Below are positions 8,592-19,500 of a stretch of 35,445 nt of DNA, one piece after another. The notes below the pieces were generated by a model. That model did no database searches. It was not told the DNA's origin and saw only the letters and a program-made list of their open reading frames with translations. The translations under genes and the position numbers were made by a program. Location of the stretch: IMG/VR virus record IMGVR_UViG_3300021964_000222, positions 1-35,445 of that record; one strand, 5' to 3'. Source of the DNA: a virus. The number at the start of each line of letters is the position of its first letter. The first letter of the stretch is position 1.

Positions 8592-9524
8592 ATGTCTCGA
8601 AACAAAGCATTTTTTATTAACGGCGGCGCCGGCCGTGTAGTGTGTTCAATACCTGCACTAGAAAAATTTGCAGAAGAAAATCCTGATAATAATTTTATTA
8701 TTGTTTGTGAAGGTGGCACAGATTTTTACAAAGGCCATCCGCTATTACACGCAAAAGCTTATGATGTATGGCATAAGAATTTGTTTGAAGATAAGCTAAA
8801 AGATATGGAATTAATAAGTCCTGAACCGTACAGAGTGTGGGAATATTATAACCAAAAAGCTAGTTTAGCTGAAGCGTATGATATTGCAATTAATAACAAA
8901 GGTGTTAGAGATTTACCTAAGCCTAAAATTGTTTTAAGTAAACACGAAAAAATAGCTGGTGCACAGGTCATTAAAGAAGTTAAAGAAAAAACTGGCAAAG
9001 ACAAAGCTGTAGTATTCCAACCATTTGGAAGAGGAGTCTTTAATGAGAATGGGATGATTACTGATTTCAGTGGTAGAAGTTTTGAGCCAGAAAATGTTCT
9101 TAGCATTGTCAAAAAATTAAACAAAGAATACGCAGTAATTTATATGGGCGAAATTGCTTTCGAATTTCAAAAGCACGGAATTTCAGAACCAGTTGCAATT
9201 CCGCAAGGAATTGGATTAAGAGAATGGGCAGCTATAATTGCACAAGCAGATCACTTTTTAGGATGTGATAGTGTCGGTCAACACCTAGCATATGCTTTTG
9301 AAAAGAAATCTACTATTGTACTTGGAAGTACATTTAAAGAAAATGTTTCATATCCTAAAGAAAAAACATTTAAGATATTAGATATGGGCGAAGGCGCAAG
9401 AATTTACTCTCCGATTCGTATTACTGTTGATGAATATGTTGATAGAGTAAACGAAGGTGTAATGGCAATGAACGAAAAAATTGAAGATATTATAATTAAA
9501 GAGATTAAAGAAGCTACAAAATAG
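8592..9524 (+). CDS. GT9-like (heptosyltransferase-type) glycosyltransferase (310 aa)
   Basis: A GT-B type glycosyltransferase resembling the ADP-heptose:LPS heptosyltransferase family. The N-terminal half opens with INGGAGRVVCSIPALEKF, the acceptor-side G-G-x-G-D/R...P.L pattern. The C-terminal half has FQPFGRG, then GLREWAAIIAQADHFLGCDS followed by VGQHLAYAF, matching the family's D-S-x-x-x-H-L-A-A donor site. The length (310) is close to the usual 320-350. There is no membrane segment. It is the first gene of a late-promoter operon with an SGNH protein and a carbamoyltransferase, directly after the tip genes. The same phage makes ADP-heptose (19678-22630), so ADP-heptose is the likely donor. 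The acceptor may be host LPS or a phage virion protein; the sequence does not tell which. Confidence 0.75.
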   Translation: MSRNKAFFINGGAGRVVCSIPALEKFAEENPDNNFIIVCEGGTDFYKGHPLLHAKAYDVWHKNLFEDKLKDMELISPEPYRVWEYYNQKASLAEAYDIAINNKGVRDLPKPKIVLSKHEKIAGAQVIKEVKEKTGKDKAVVFQPFGRGVFNENGMITDFSGRSFEPENVLSIVKKLNKEYAVIYMGEIAFEFQKHGISEPVAIPQGIGLREWAAIIAQADHFLGCDSVGQHLAYAFEKKSTIVLGSTFKENVSYPKEKTFKILDMGEGARIYSPIRITVDEYVDRVNEGVMAMNEKIEDIIIKEIKEATK

Positions 9525-9525
9525 T

Positions 9526-10368
9526 ATGTCAAGATTGTATACTTTTGGATGTAGTTTTACATCTTATGCTTGGCCTACTTGGGCAGACTTTTTTGGATTA
9601 GAATTTGATGAATTCGAAAATTGGGGAATACCCGGAATAGGTAATGTAGCCATTGCTAACAGAGTTGCAGAATGTTGTTTAAAAAATAACATTAATGAAA
9701 ATGATACAGTTGTAGTACAATGGTCAAGCCATTTAAGGAATGATTATCATCTATTTCGTCCACCTTTAAACAGGGATACTGATTTTAATTGGAAAACTAA
9801 AGGTTCTATTTTTAGCTACACAAACAAATCGTTATATGATAAAAAATGGGTAGAAAACTTTTTTGACGAAGAATCATATATTATGTTGTCCTTAAACGCA
9901 ATGTATAGTATAATTAATTTATTAGAAAATAAAAAATGTAAATGGAGAATGACTACTATAAGTGATTTTTCTAAGTTAGGTAATGACTATATTAATTCAG
10001 AAAATTTTGGCGAGGATTCAAACCTTTCTAATTTATGGAATAAGGAAATTTTTTCTCCTTACAAAAAAATATTCAATCACAAAAATTGGTTAGAGCCTAT
10101 AGGAACATACTGCTGGAAACAGAAAGAATTATTATATAAGTGGAAAGAATGGCAAGATCCACATCCGTCACCTGGTTTATGTATTGATTGGTTATATAAT
10201 ATATTAAAGCCAAGTTTAAATTTAGACAATACAAAATTGAAGCCAGAGCAAACAAAATGGTACTATAAATGTCAAGAAATCAAAGATAATGTTGATAATT
10301 TACAAATGTATGGTGACATTTTATATAAAGAGTTAGAAAATTTTGACAAAACATATAGAGGATATTAA
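9526..10368 (+). CDS. SGNH/GDSL hydrolase-like protein (280 aa)
   Basis: Begins MSRLYTFGCSFT: a short strand followed by G8-C9-S10, the position of the nucleophile in SGNH hydrolases. D211-P-H213-P-S, close to the C terminus, fits the Asp-x-x-His or Asp-x-His catalytic pair, and VVVQWSSHLRND may hold the N/H block. Such proteins are esterases or O-acyl transferases acting on glycans. The gene starts two bases after the TAG of the glycosyltransferase and is followed after one base by the carbamoyltransferase gene, so the three are one transcript. It could remove or place acyl groups on the same sugar. It is rich in Lys/Asn/Trp, more AT-biased than the fibre genes. The family call is moderately sure, the substrate unknown. 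Confidence 0.6.
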   Translation: MSRLYTFGCSFTSYAWPTWADFFGLEFDEFENWGIPGIGNVAIANRVAECCLKNNINENDTVVVQWSSHLRNDYHLFRPPLNRDTDFNWKTKGSIFSYTNKSLYDKKWVENFFDEESYIMLSLNAMYSIINLLENKKCKWRMTTISDFSKLGNDYINSENFGEDSNLSNLWNKEIFSPYKKIFNHKNWLEPIGTYCWKQKELLYKWKEWQDPHPSPGLCIDWLYNILKPSLNLDNTKLKPEQTKWYYKCQEIKDNVDNLQMYGDILYKELENFDKTYRGY

Positions 10369-10369
10369 A

Positions 10370-12166
10370 ATGAACGATAAGCCGGTTTGGATAGCAGGTA
10401 TTGCTAGAGGACATAATGCAGGAGTATGTCTATTAAAGGATGGCAAAATAGTTTTTAGTATCGAAGAGGAAAGATTAACCCGTAGAAAATACGACGGTGG
10501 ACCTCTAGCATCAATACTAAAAATAAAAGAGTACACTGATAAACTTGATTTTCTATGTATTTCTCATACAACACCCTTACATACAGCTGGCACATTAGAT
10601 TACTCCGGAGAAGATGTTTACACAGGTCTCGCAAGAAAAATAGGCTTGATAGAAGACACTCGTTACGGCGAAGATGGTACACATCCTCAAGTTATCGATA
10701 TGGCAATGTTTCATCACAAAATGCACGCCGGCTTGGCCTTTTATAGAAGTGGATTTGAAGAAGCTGTAGCAGTAATTGTAGATGGTGCAGGTACATTTTT
10801 TCCTTTAACTATAGAAAATGATACTATGACAGTGTATGAAACTGAAAGTATATATAAATGTACATACCCTGCGGAAATTACAACCTTGCACAAAACTATG
10901 GGTGCAAGAAATATGCTTATAAATGCATATATGACAGACTTTTCAGGAGGCGAGTGGGAACCGGGTGCAAAATTTAATTTGTCTATTACTGATAAGGCAG
11001 GCATTGTAAAGGCATATGAAGCAGTAACAGAATATTGCGGATGGTCGAGTATCGAAGCAGGTAAAACTATGGGATTATTTCCATATGGTTCTAAAAACGA
11101 TGATATACCGCCGTTGTTTGAGGCAAATGATAATCCTGTTCCAACAACAAATAGAAATTTAATTTTACCTAGATACCCAAACGGCGCAGTTGTTAATCAA
11201 AATATGTACAACTACTTAAACAACAATGAATCTGAAGATGTTACATTATTACAAAACAGAAGAGATTTAGCATATGCTGTACAAACGCAAACACAGGAAG
11301 CAGTAGTCGATTTAATTAGACACGCTGTTGAATTAAGTGGTTGCAAAAATGTTGTAATTAGTGGCGGTTACGGATTAAACTGTGTTGCAAATTATTATTA
11401 CTTAGAACAGTTAAAAGATGAAGGCATTGAACTATATGTTGAACCAGTTTCAAACGATGCTGGAACCGCAATGGGTGCAGCACTAATTTGGCACCACCAT
11501 CATACTGAAGATACAACAGTTAAGCCTCAAGCTGACACTGTTTATTTAGGTCCTAAATATGATTTACACGTAAATGAAATTATTTCTATCGCAGATAAGT
11601 ACAACAGTACTGTGTCAGACGCAAATCACAATGATATTGTTGAACTAATGACAGGAAAAAATATTGTTGCCTGTTTCCAAGGACAAAGCGAAAACGGACC
11701 TAGAGCATTAGGTAATCGTAGTTTAATGTTTGATCCAACTTTTGAAGATGGCAAAGATTTTGTTAATGAAATTAAACATCGTGAGTATTTCCGTCCATTT
11801 GCAGGTAGTATACTAGAAGAAGATGTACACGAGTGGTTTGATCTACGTGGTATGAAGAGCTCTCCTACAATGATGTATGCTGTAAACTGTCAACCAGGTA
11901 TTGAAGAAAAGATTCCTGCTATTATTCACGTAGACGGAACGTGTCGCATACAAACGGTCACTAGAGAACAAAATCCTCACTACTATGATATTATTAAAAC
12001 GTTTAAAGAAAAGACAGGTGTTCCAATTATCTTTAATACTAGTTTTAATTTAGGTGGTGAACCTCTTGTTGAAACACTTGACGATGCTGTAAGAACATTG
12101 TATAATAGTAAAATTGAATACTTATATTTGCCAGAATACGGAAAATTAATTACCGTAAAAAACTGA
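10370..12166 (+). CDS. NodU/CmcH-family carbamoyltransferase (598 aa)
   Basis: The start is ATG 10370, with an AGAGGAT ribosome binding site overlapping the upstream gene's end; an upstream in-frame Met nine codons earlier would overlap that gene. The N-terminal YrdC/Kae1-like ATPase fold shows HNAGVCLLKDGKIVFSIEEE followed by RLTRRK, and H115-H116-K-M-H119, the metal-site histidines. The C-terminal carbamoyltransferase part has SGGYGLNCVAN, EPVSNDAGTAMGAAL, ENGPRALGNRSL (441-452) and FNTSFNLGGEP (555-565). Length matches the family (550-620). These enzymes use carbamoyl phosphate and ATP to carbamoylate a hydroxyl of a sugar or other small molecule. With the glycosyltransferase and SGNH genes it forms a surface-decoration set. 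Enzyme class is clear; the acceptor is not. Confidence 0.9.
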   Translation: MNDKPVWIAGIARGHNAGVCLLKDGKIVFSIEEERLTRRKYDGGPLASILKIKEYTDKLDFLCISHTTPLHTAGTLDYSGEDVYTGLARKIGLIEDTRYGEDGTHPQVIDMAMFHHKMHAGLAFYRSGFEEAVAVIVDGAGTFFPLTIENDTMTVYETESIYKCTYPAEITTLHKTMGARNMLINAYMTDFSGGEWEPGAKFNLSITDKAGIVKAYEAVTEYCGWSSIEAGKTMGLFPYGSKNDDIPPLFEANDNPVPTTNRNLILPRYPNGAVVNQNMYNYLNNNESEDVTLLQNRRDLAYAVQTQTQEAVVDLIRHAVELSGCKNVVISGGYGLNCVANYYYLEQLKDEGIELYVEPVSNDAGTAMGAALIWHHHHTEDTTVKPQADTVYLGPKYDLHVNEIISIADKYNSTVSDANHNDIVELMTGKNIVACFQGQSENGPRALGNRSLMFDPTFEDGKDFVNEIKHREYFRPFAGSILEEDVHEWFDLRGMKSSPTMMYAVNCQPGIEEKIPAIIHVDGTCRIQTVTREQNPHYYDIIKTFKEKTGVPIIFNTSFNLGGEPLVETLDDAVRTLYNSKIEYLYLPEYGKLITVKN

Positions 12167-12172
12167 TAAATA
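12165..12172 (+). promoter_or_regulatory. T4-type late promoter GATAAATA
   Basis: GATAAATA, whose first two bases are the GA of the carbamoyltransferase TGA stop (12164-12166). Predicted start near 12178, leader of about 16 bases with a CAGGGG ribosome binding site before ATG 12194. Confidence 0.7.
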
Positions 12173-12193
12173 TTTTGTCAACAGGGGCATAAT

Positions 12194-12613
12194 ATGAATA
12201 ATTTGATGAAATATCTATCACAAGGAATGAAAAACACTGTATTGTTTAGAAATAATGCAGGAACTAGTCATAAAGGTCCTTGGAAACAATTGTACGAAAA
12301 TACACTACTTGACAGATGGCACGTAGGCGATTTTGCAACAGTTGAATATACTATTAGTGCAGACTTTGATAGAGATAATAAAGAAATTATAAAAGCTCTA
12401 GTTACAGCTAGTGTTGATCGTGCCTCTGTAGTTATTTACGCAAGAAATAATACATTAAACGATATGATAGATGTTTCGGTAACTGTTAACGATAGTTATG
12501 TTGATGTTAGTGTAACACCGATTATAGACAGTGAATTATCGACTAATTTTACTGGTACAAAAGTAATATTTACAGGACAATACTTCCATACAGTTAACCC
12601 TCCTATAGTCTGA
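12194..12613 (+). CDS. Conserved phage protein of unknown role (139 aa)
   Basis: A 139-residue protein with an N-terminal basic stretch (MNNLMKYLSQGMKNTVLFRN) followed by a beta-rich body (ATVEYTISADFD, ALVTASVDRASVVIYAR, VSVTVNDSYVDVSVTPI). No catalytic motif, Cys cluster or membrane helix is visible. It has its own late promoter and its stop is built into the late promoter of the next gene, so it is expressed with virion genes. Similar small proteins accompany fibre genes in marine T4-like phages. I infer a virion or baseplate-associated protein; I do not recognise a T4 counterpart. Confidence 0.6.
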   Translation: MNNLMKYLSQGMKNTVLFRNNAGTSHKGPWKQLYENTLLDRWHVGDFATVEYTISADFDRDNKEIIKALVTASVDRASVVIYARNNTLNDMIDVSVTVNDSYVDVSVTPIIDSELSTNFTGTKVIFTGQYFHTVNPPIV

Positions 12614-12619
12614 TAAATA
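12612..12619 (+). promoter_or_regulatory. T4-type late promoter GATAAATA
   Basis: GATAAATA overlapping the TGA stop (12611-12613) of the upstream gene in the same way as the site at 12165. Predicted start near 12625; ATAGGAG is the ribosome binding site before ATG 12638. It probably drives both 12638 and the 2049-residue gene. Confidence 0.7.
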
Positions 12620-12637
12620 ACATATAGGAGTAGGTTT

Positions 12638-13528
12638 ATGGCAACAGTTAATTCGCCTTTTGAGTCAAAATACGGATTTAAAGGTCCAGGCTTTTCAGTC
12701 GACAACGAAGGTAATATTATTGCAAACAGTATTATCACCGCAATAAATCCCGGTGACGATACAGATGTTGATTTTACAGACTTTACTATTACTGAAGGTC
12801 AAAACTCTTTTTTAATTGCTGAAGCAGATCCTGTTGACAATCCCACTATTACAGTTGCAAGACAATCAACATATTCATTTTCTATAAATGTTCCAAATTT
12901 AAAATTTTTTATTGTAGTTGGAAATCAAATTGATTCCGAATTGTATAGTGTTGGATTAAGTCACAGTGACGGAACTTCTGGAGCAGATTCACAAGGTAAA
13001 ACTAGCGGATCTTTACAATTTTCAGTTCCATTAAATGCTCCTAATGTATTATATTATACAGACGAAAATAGAAATAATTTTGGTACAATTAATATAGTTG
13101 ACCCAACAGGAAGATTTGGCACATTAGATGTTAACTCTACAATTAATGCAACTTCACCTACCGTAGGTGCCTTAACAGTTGCAGGCGGCATTGCTGTAGA
13201 ACAAGACATTTTTATCGGCGGAAGCTTAAATGTAGGAGGCACAGGTATAACTAACTTGGCCTCAGGAAATAATTTAGAATTAGAAGCAGTAAATGAAATA
13301 GTTTTAAAAGTTGATGGAACTAAAATAGCTGCTGTAACATCTACCGGCTTAACTGGTAGTATAGTAGACGCTACTATAAATAATACTGTGATTGGTCAAA
13401 CTACTCCGGCTTCTGCTACTTTTAGCACAGCTAAAGTTAATACGTTACCAACAACAGATTTAGATATATCGAATAAGCAATATACAGATAGTACTGCACT
13501 GGCTCTATCAATAGCATTTGGATTATAA
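12638..13528 (+). CDS. Fibre-stem / baseplate-associated virion protein (296 aa)
   Basis: Beta-rich protein with the phage fibre-stem signature PTVGALTVAGGIAVEQDIFI followed by GGSLNVGGTGITNLASGNNL, then GQTTPASATFSTAKVNT and a C-terminal DISNKQYTDSTALALSIAFGL split after position 20. Repeating hydrophobic-glycine triplets of this sort form trimeric fibre shafts. The N-terminal ~60 residues (SPFESKYGFKGPGFSVDNEG) are a likely attachment domain. It lacks the C-terminal peptidase domain that usually follows such stems in tailspikes. The gene is separated from the 2049-residue gene by only three bases, so the two products are probably made together and may interact. Similar proteins are known in cyanophages; the exact role is unclear. 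Confidence 0.7.
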   Translation: MATVNSPFESKYGFKGPGFSVDNEGNIIANSIITAINPGDDTDVDFTDFTITEGQNSFLIAEADPVDNPTITVARQSTYSFSINVPNLKFFIVVGNQIDSELYSVGLSHSDGTSGADSQGKTSGSLQFSVPLNAPNVLYYTDENRNNFGTINIVDPTGRFGTLDVNSTINATSPTVGALTVAGGIAVEQDIFIGGSLNVGGTGITNLASGNNLELEAVNEIVLKVDGTKIAAVTSTGLTGSIVDATINNTVIGQTTPASATFSTAKVNTLPTTDLDISNKQYTDSTALALSIAFGL

Positions 13529-13531
13529 GTA

Positions 13532-16500
13532 ATGGCAAAGACACAAATAAAAAATTATGTATTTAAACCGGGCATAGGAAGATTAGATAATTTATTTCCT
13601 GATGCATATAGTTTATTAGAACGTAATAAAACGTTTATACAAAAAGAAGCTAATGCTTTTATTCAAAATAAAATTAATACAGGACAGCCTGGTTATGTTG
13701 GCTATACCTATAACGCAGCAAAATGCGAAAGAGATGTAGGATATGTTATTGATGCATATTTAGAAGATTTAAGATACGGCGGCAACGAAACCCTTAGAAA
13801 TACAATTAAATATTATTGGGATCAAGACGTTGCTCAGGTTGACGGCGACCGCACACCTGAAACAGATGTTCACGAATTTATTGGAATTCTTATAAAAGAT
13901 TATATTTTTACTAATACGTTATATTCAGCATTAAATACTGAACAAACACAAACAGTAGATATTAGCAAGACTGTACAATCATTAGCTTACACACCAACAG
14001 GCGCATCTTATAAACCAACAACTGGTGTAATGGAATTAACACTAGGTAGCCATTCAATTAATGTAGGCGACGAAATTCATATTGCTCCGAGCAGTTTAAC
14101 TTTTACTTGTGCAAGAGACGGTAATGCAACAAATCATCCATATCCTAGAAGTTCGGGTGTTCCTAATGATTACGGCAAAGACAAATATTATTATTCACCA
14201 GTTAAAGTTATTGATACAACAGCAACTACTATTACAGTAAATGTTGGAGTAAGTTCGGATACAAGTGTTCATACGTTTGTTAGTGCAACTGCTAACGCAA
14301 TAACTGCTGGAGCTCCTGCAAAGATAAACACACTTGCATTCAATACTGTTGATGTAATTGAAAACGGATTAAGTGCATTACCGGTATTATCTCCAATAGG
14401 AGTAGGAACTGTAAAAATACAAGGTAGATATAATTCAGACGAGCTGCTATTAATATCAAATTCTACAAGAAGTGAAGTTTTGTATAACTTTACTAATGTA
14501 CAAACAGGTGCAAAAGTTATTGTTACAGATGATAATTCATCTGATAGTGACTTTCCTTTTTATATACAAACAACAGATGCAGTTACACTCATTGAATTGA
14601 ACTATGATACTAGTAGTCATAGTAGCACAGATGAACTACAGGTATTTGTAGAAAGAATTGAAAACGGTAAAAGTGTTGTAACAACTAGACCATATGATTT
14701 TGGTACAGATGCAATTGAACGTAACCGTATTGCACAACCGTTATCAATGCTCGACGCTGACTTTGAATATGGTCTACAGCCTACTAAATGGGCAGCAATT
14801 GGCACACTAAGAGGTTATCCTAGTGTATACGAAGTACCAGGAACAGATACACCAGTACTTAGTGTTGTAACAGATGCATCTGCTGGGACACAAGGTGTAG
14901 GTCAATCATTAATTACAGTTACAACTGTTTCACCGCACGGATTTACAGCAGGAACTCCAATTACTATTAAAGCACTTGAAGATAGTGTTAACGGTGCAGC
15001 AAGAGCTGAAGGTTCATTTGTGATAGTTACTATTGTAGATTCAACTTCATTTACTTATTATGCAAAATCTAAAGTTGGCACTATTTCAGGAACTGTACTA
15101 TCAACTACATATACGCAATTAAGAAAAGCAGGATTTTATACAGGCGCAGATATTGGCGGATCAGTATTTTCTGTAGCTAGTCAAGGTAGCTCAGGAACAA
15201 TGACTACAGAGCTTGGAGTATTAGCAGGCAGCACAATTATACCATATGATGATGATCCACCCGAAATTGGTTCTCCTTTAGAAACAGCAGGCGGCGAAAT
15301 TCCGTTAGGCTCTCAGGTAACTGGTATTATTGATCAGTCGCAAGGCGGTGGCTTATATCTTACTCCTACTGTAGTTGGAGATGTGCCTGCAGGAACTAAT
15401 CAAGTTACAGTTAGTGATGTTACTGGTATAGTTGAAAATTTAGCTGTAGATCGAGGCGACGGATTTGCAATTTATGTAAGCAGCATTGCTGGGAGCACTC
15501 TAACATTTAGTGACAATTTTACAGAACCTGTTATAGGTAATACAACAAACTATACAAATTTAGTCGGTACTAATGATACATCAGATGGCGAAAATGCAAG
15601 ATTTGATATTTCTTTTGCTGTAGATTCTAGTTTTACATATGTACTAGATGCAATTGCTAACGACGGTGGAGAAGGTTACGAAGTAGGCGATAGAATTATT
15701 ATTCCAGGTACATCACTTGGCGGCACAACTCCAGAAAACGATGCACTTATTATAGTAACTGAAATCCTTGACAGTGCAAACTCTATTGCTGATGCTGAAA
15801 TTTCAGGAACACACTTTAACAACGACATTTACTTACCAGATCAAACTGCTGTATTTCAAGGCGGAAACGGCTCGGATGCAACATTTGATATAAGCTACGA
15901 AAACGGCGCATTCACAAGTGTAGTAGTAAACACTTCTGAAATAGGATTTGGTTATGTGCCGGGGGATGTAATTGATGTTGCAGGATTTTTACTTTCTCAA
16001 AATGCAGCACCTTCGCAGTTTTTGAGAATTGGTGTTGATACTGTAGATGCAAATGGCGGAATTACTTCTATATCATTTGCAGGACAAGCACCTGCTGCTA
16101 ACAGAACTGTGTTTAATGCAACTTATACTACAACATCTGTTTCTGGTACAAACGCAGCATTTGATGTTACAGTAAATGGATCTAATTATGAAGTAAATTT
16201 TACAAATACTGGTGTAAACTATTTGGCAACAGAAAACTTCACAGTATTGGGTACATTACTAGGAGGAACTTCTCCAGCGAACGATTGTACTATTGTAATT
16301 GACAATGTTGGTGTAAACGGTGAAATTACTGCTACAACAGTTTCGGGTGTTACCTTTAACGGCGATACTAAAATTGGTCAACCTGGCGAAAACGTTACAC
16401 CTTCAGGTGCTACATTTAATGTAAGCCAAAACGGAGCGCAGTATGTAGCGACTATTTCAGATCCAGGCGACAACTACAATGTTGGAATGGAATTATTAAT

Positions 16501-19500
16501 TCCAGGAACAGCATTTGGCGCAGCAACACCAGAAAACGATTTAACTATTACAGTAACAAGTGTAATTGATTTGCTAGGCGGATCAATTGACGGAATATCA
16601 TCATCTGGCACAGGATATGAACCTATTGGAATTTATATCGATGTATTAGGTGCAAATGATCCAAATGTAGGTAGTGATGCTACGTTTAATTTAACTAGAG
16701 ATTCGGGTGTATATGGTAATATAATTTCTACAAATGCAGGATCAGGTTATAAACGAGGAAATAGAGTTTTAATACCTGGTTTCTTACTTGGCGGCATATC
16801 GCCGTTGAATGATCTTATTATTAGAGTGTCTTCAGTTGATGGCTTAGGTGCTATAACAGGATTTACACCTGATTTTATTGAAGCATCAAGAGGTAATAAT
16901 TTTGATTTAATCAGCACAGTACAAATGTCCGAAGCAACAACTGCTAATATGAATAGATTAACAACTATTGATTTTGGATCATTGGCTACATTGCAAATTG
17001 AATTTCCAAACGCACACGGACTAGTTCCAGGTGGATCGTTTATTGTTGGCGTTGGATCAGATGACGGATCAAATAATCATAACCTAGTAGCTGGATCGTT
17101 CTTTGTATCTGATATTCCGACTGTTAATACATTACGTTATCAAGCAAGAGCAGAAGGATTTATTGATACTACTACAAGTATTGCAGGATCAGTTTACCCA
17201 CGTCCAGACAGCTTCTTTATCCATAGACCGTATGACGGTGGTGTACAGCTAGGTACAGGTGGACCGCAACACGGTGCGCAAGCAATACGTCAAAGTAAAA
17301 AGTACATTCGTTACCAATCAGGTAAAGGTATTATGTATACCACTGGTGCACTTTTTGCTCCGAGTTACGATTTACGCAGTTTAACGGCAGACGGTGTAGA
17401 AGTCGGATCACTTATTACTGTGGTTACAGATGATAATGATCACGGAGTACAAGAAGGTGGAATTATTCGATTACTTGGTGTAGAAACACCTGGATATAAT
17501 AGTGGAGCAGAAACTGCTGTTCCTCCAAAATTTGATTATGAAGTAGTTCAAGTTATAGATGAAAGAACTTTTAAAGTTAGAGCACAGCGTAGATTAGGTG
17601 CAACCGAAGCTGTACTAGGATTTGGCTCACAAATGAGTGTTGTTAGCTGGCACGGTGCAACAGTGCGCTCGGGTATCTTTGATGATCAAAACGGTATTTT
17701 CTGGGAATTCGATGGAACACAAATTTCAGTTGTACAGCGTACTGGTACTAGACAACTTGCTGGTACTATAGCAATGGATATTGACACTAACTTAATTACA
17801 GGAACAAATACACGTTTTGAAGATCAGCTAAAAGCAGGCGACAGAATTATTATTAAAGGTATGACACACGTTGTAACACACGTTAACGATCAAACTGAAT
17901 GTACTGTAACTCCTGACTTTAGAGGTGTAGTAAATATTACAGGTGCAAAGATTAACTTAGTAGTTGATAAAAAAGTTAAACAAAGTGAGTTTAACTTAGA
18001 TAGATTAGACGGTACAGGCCCAAGTGGTTACAATATCGACATTGCTAAAATGCAAATGATTGGTATTCAATACAGTTGGTATGGTGCTGGTTTCATTGAC
18101 TTTATGCTACGTGGTAGTGATGGTAACTTTGTGTTTGCACACAGAATGCGTAACTCAAACGTAAACACAGAAGCGTTTATGCGTTCAGGTAACTTGCCTG
18201 TACGTTATGAAGTTGCTAACGAAGGACCAAGCGGCAAACTTGCAGAAGCAATAGATGCAACTCAAAATTATATAGTGCTTGAAGATTCTAGTTTCTTTCC
18301 CGAATATGGTACAGTATATATAGATAATGAAATTATCGACTTTACTGGAAAAAATGACACACTAAACCGCCTAACTGGTTGTATTAGAGGTGCTACTTTT
18401 GAAAACTTCCAAGCAGGCGCAAATAGACAATATACCGCAGGAGTTGCTGCGAGTCATAGTGCTAGAACAGGTGTTGTACTAATATCACAAACTATTACTC
18501 CACTTATTAGTCACTGGGGTTCTGCGTTCCTAACAGACGGTGGTTTTGATGAAGATAGAGGTTATATTTTCTCATACACAGAACCTGGATTAGAAGTTAC
18601 TACAACTAAGCAAACAGCTTTCTTGATTAGATTGTCTCCGAGTGTTTCGAACGCACTTGTTGGAGATTTAGGCGAAAGAGAACTTTTAAATCGTGCGCAG
18701 CTATTGTTGCAAGAACTAGAAGTTACATCAGAAAGTCAATCCGGCGGTATACCTATTGAAGGTGGTATTGTTGTTGAAGGAATTCTTAATCCTAAAAACT
18801 ATCCAACTAATCCTGCAGATGTTCTTTGGCAAACACTTAGTACAGAAGCACAAGGCGGACAACCTAGTTTTGCACAGATTGCAGCAGGTGGCTCTATTAA
18901 GTGGTCAGACGGTGCTGCCGCAACAACCGCAACAGTTAATACTCAGCCAGTATTATCAGTAACTATGCAAACTAACGAATTTGGCGGCAGAAACGATGAA
19001 ATTGATTTTGACCAAAGTGTGTACAACACCAATGGTCCAGTGTTGATTGGATCTGTTGTTAGTTCTGTTAACTTGAACGGAGATACTGTTTATGATGTTG
19101 CAGATAACAGAACAGTAGAAAATGTTCAATTTAGAAGCAGAGATGGCGATTATAGAATCAAAATTTCAGATGATCCAGATGCTGGCTATCAGCAAAACAA
19201 TTTCACATTTGCCTTTGGCGGCAACTTAGTAAACAGAAACTTTGCGTATGTAAGTAAATCATCTTTTGATGCAAGTGGTGCAAGTACAGGAACAGTTGTT
19301 ACAGGCGGCACAGTTACATTCCCTGCTAACACTAGTATTTCTAACGTAACATTGCTAAATCACGGTGGCACTGAGTTTTATCGATTAACTTTTAATAACT
19401 CTTTTACTGGAACGTTAAGTGCAACAAGTGGTAACATACAATTTACTTTTGAAGAACCACCTTATGCACAACCAGGAGAGACTATTTTCTCATTCATTGC

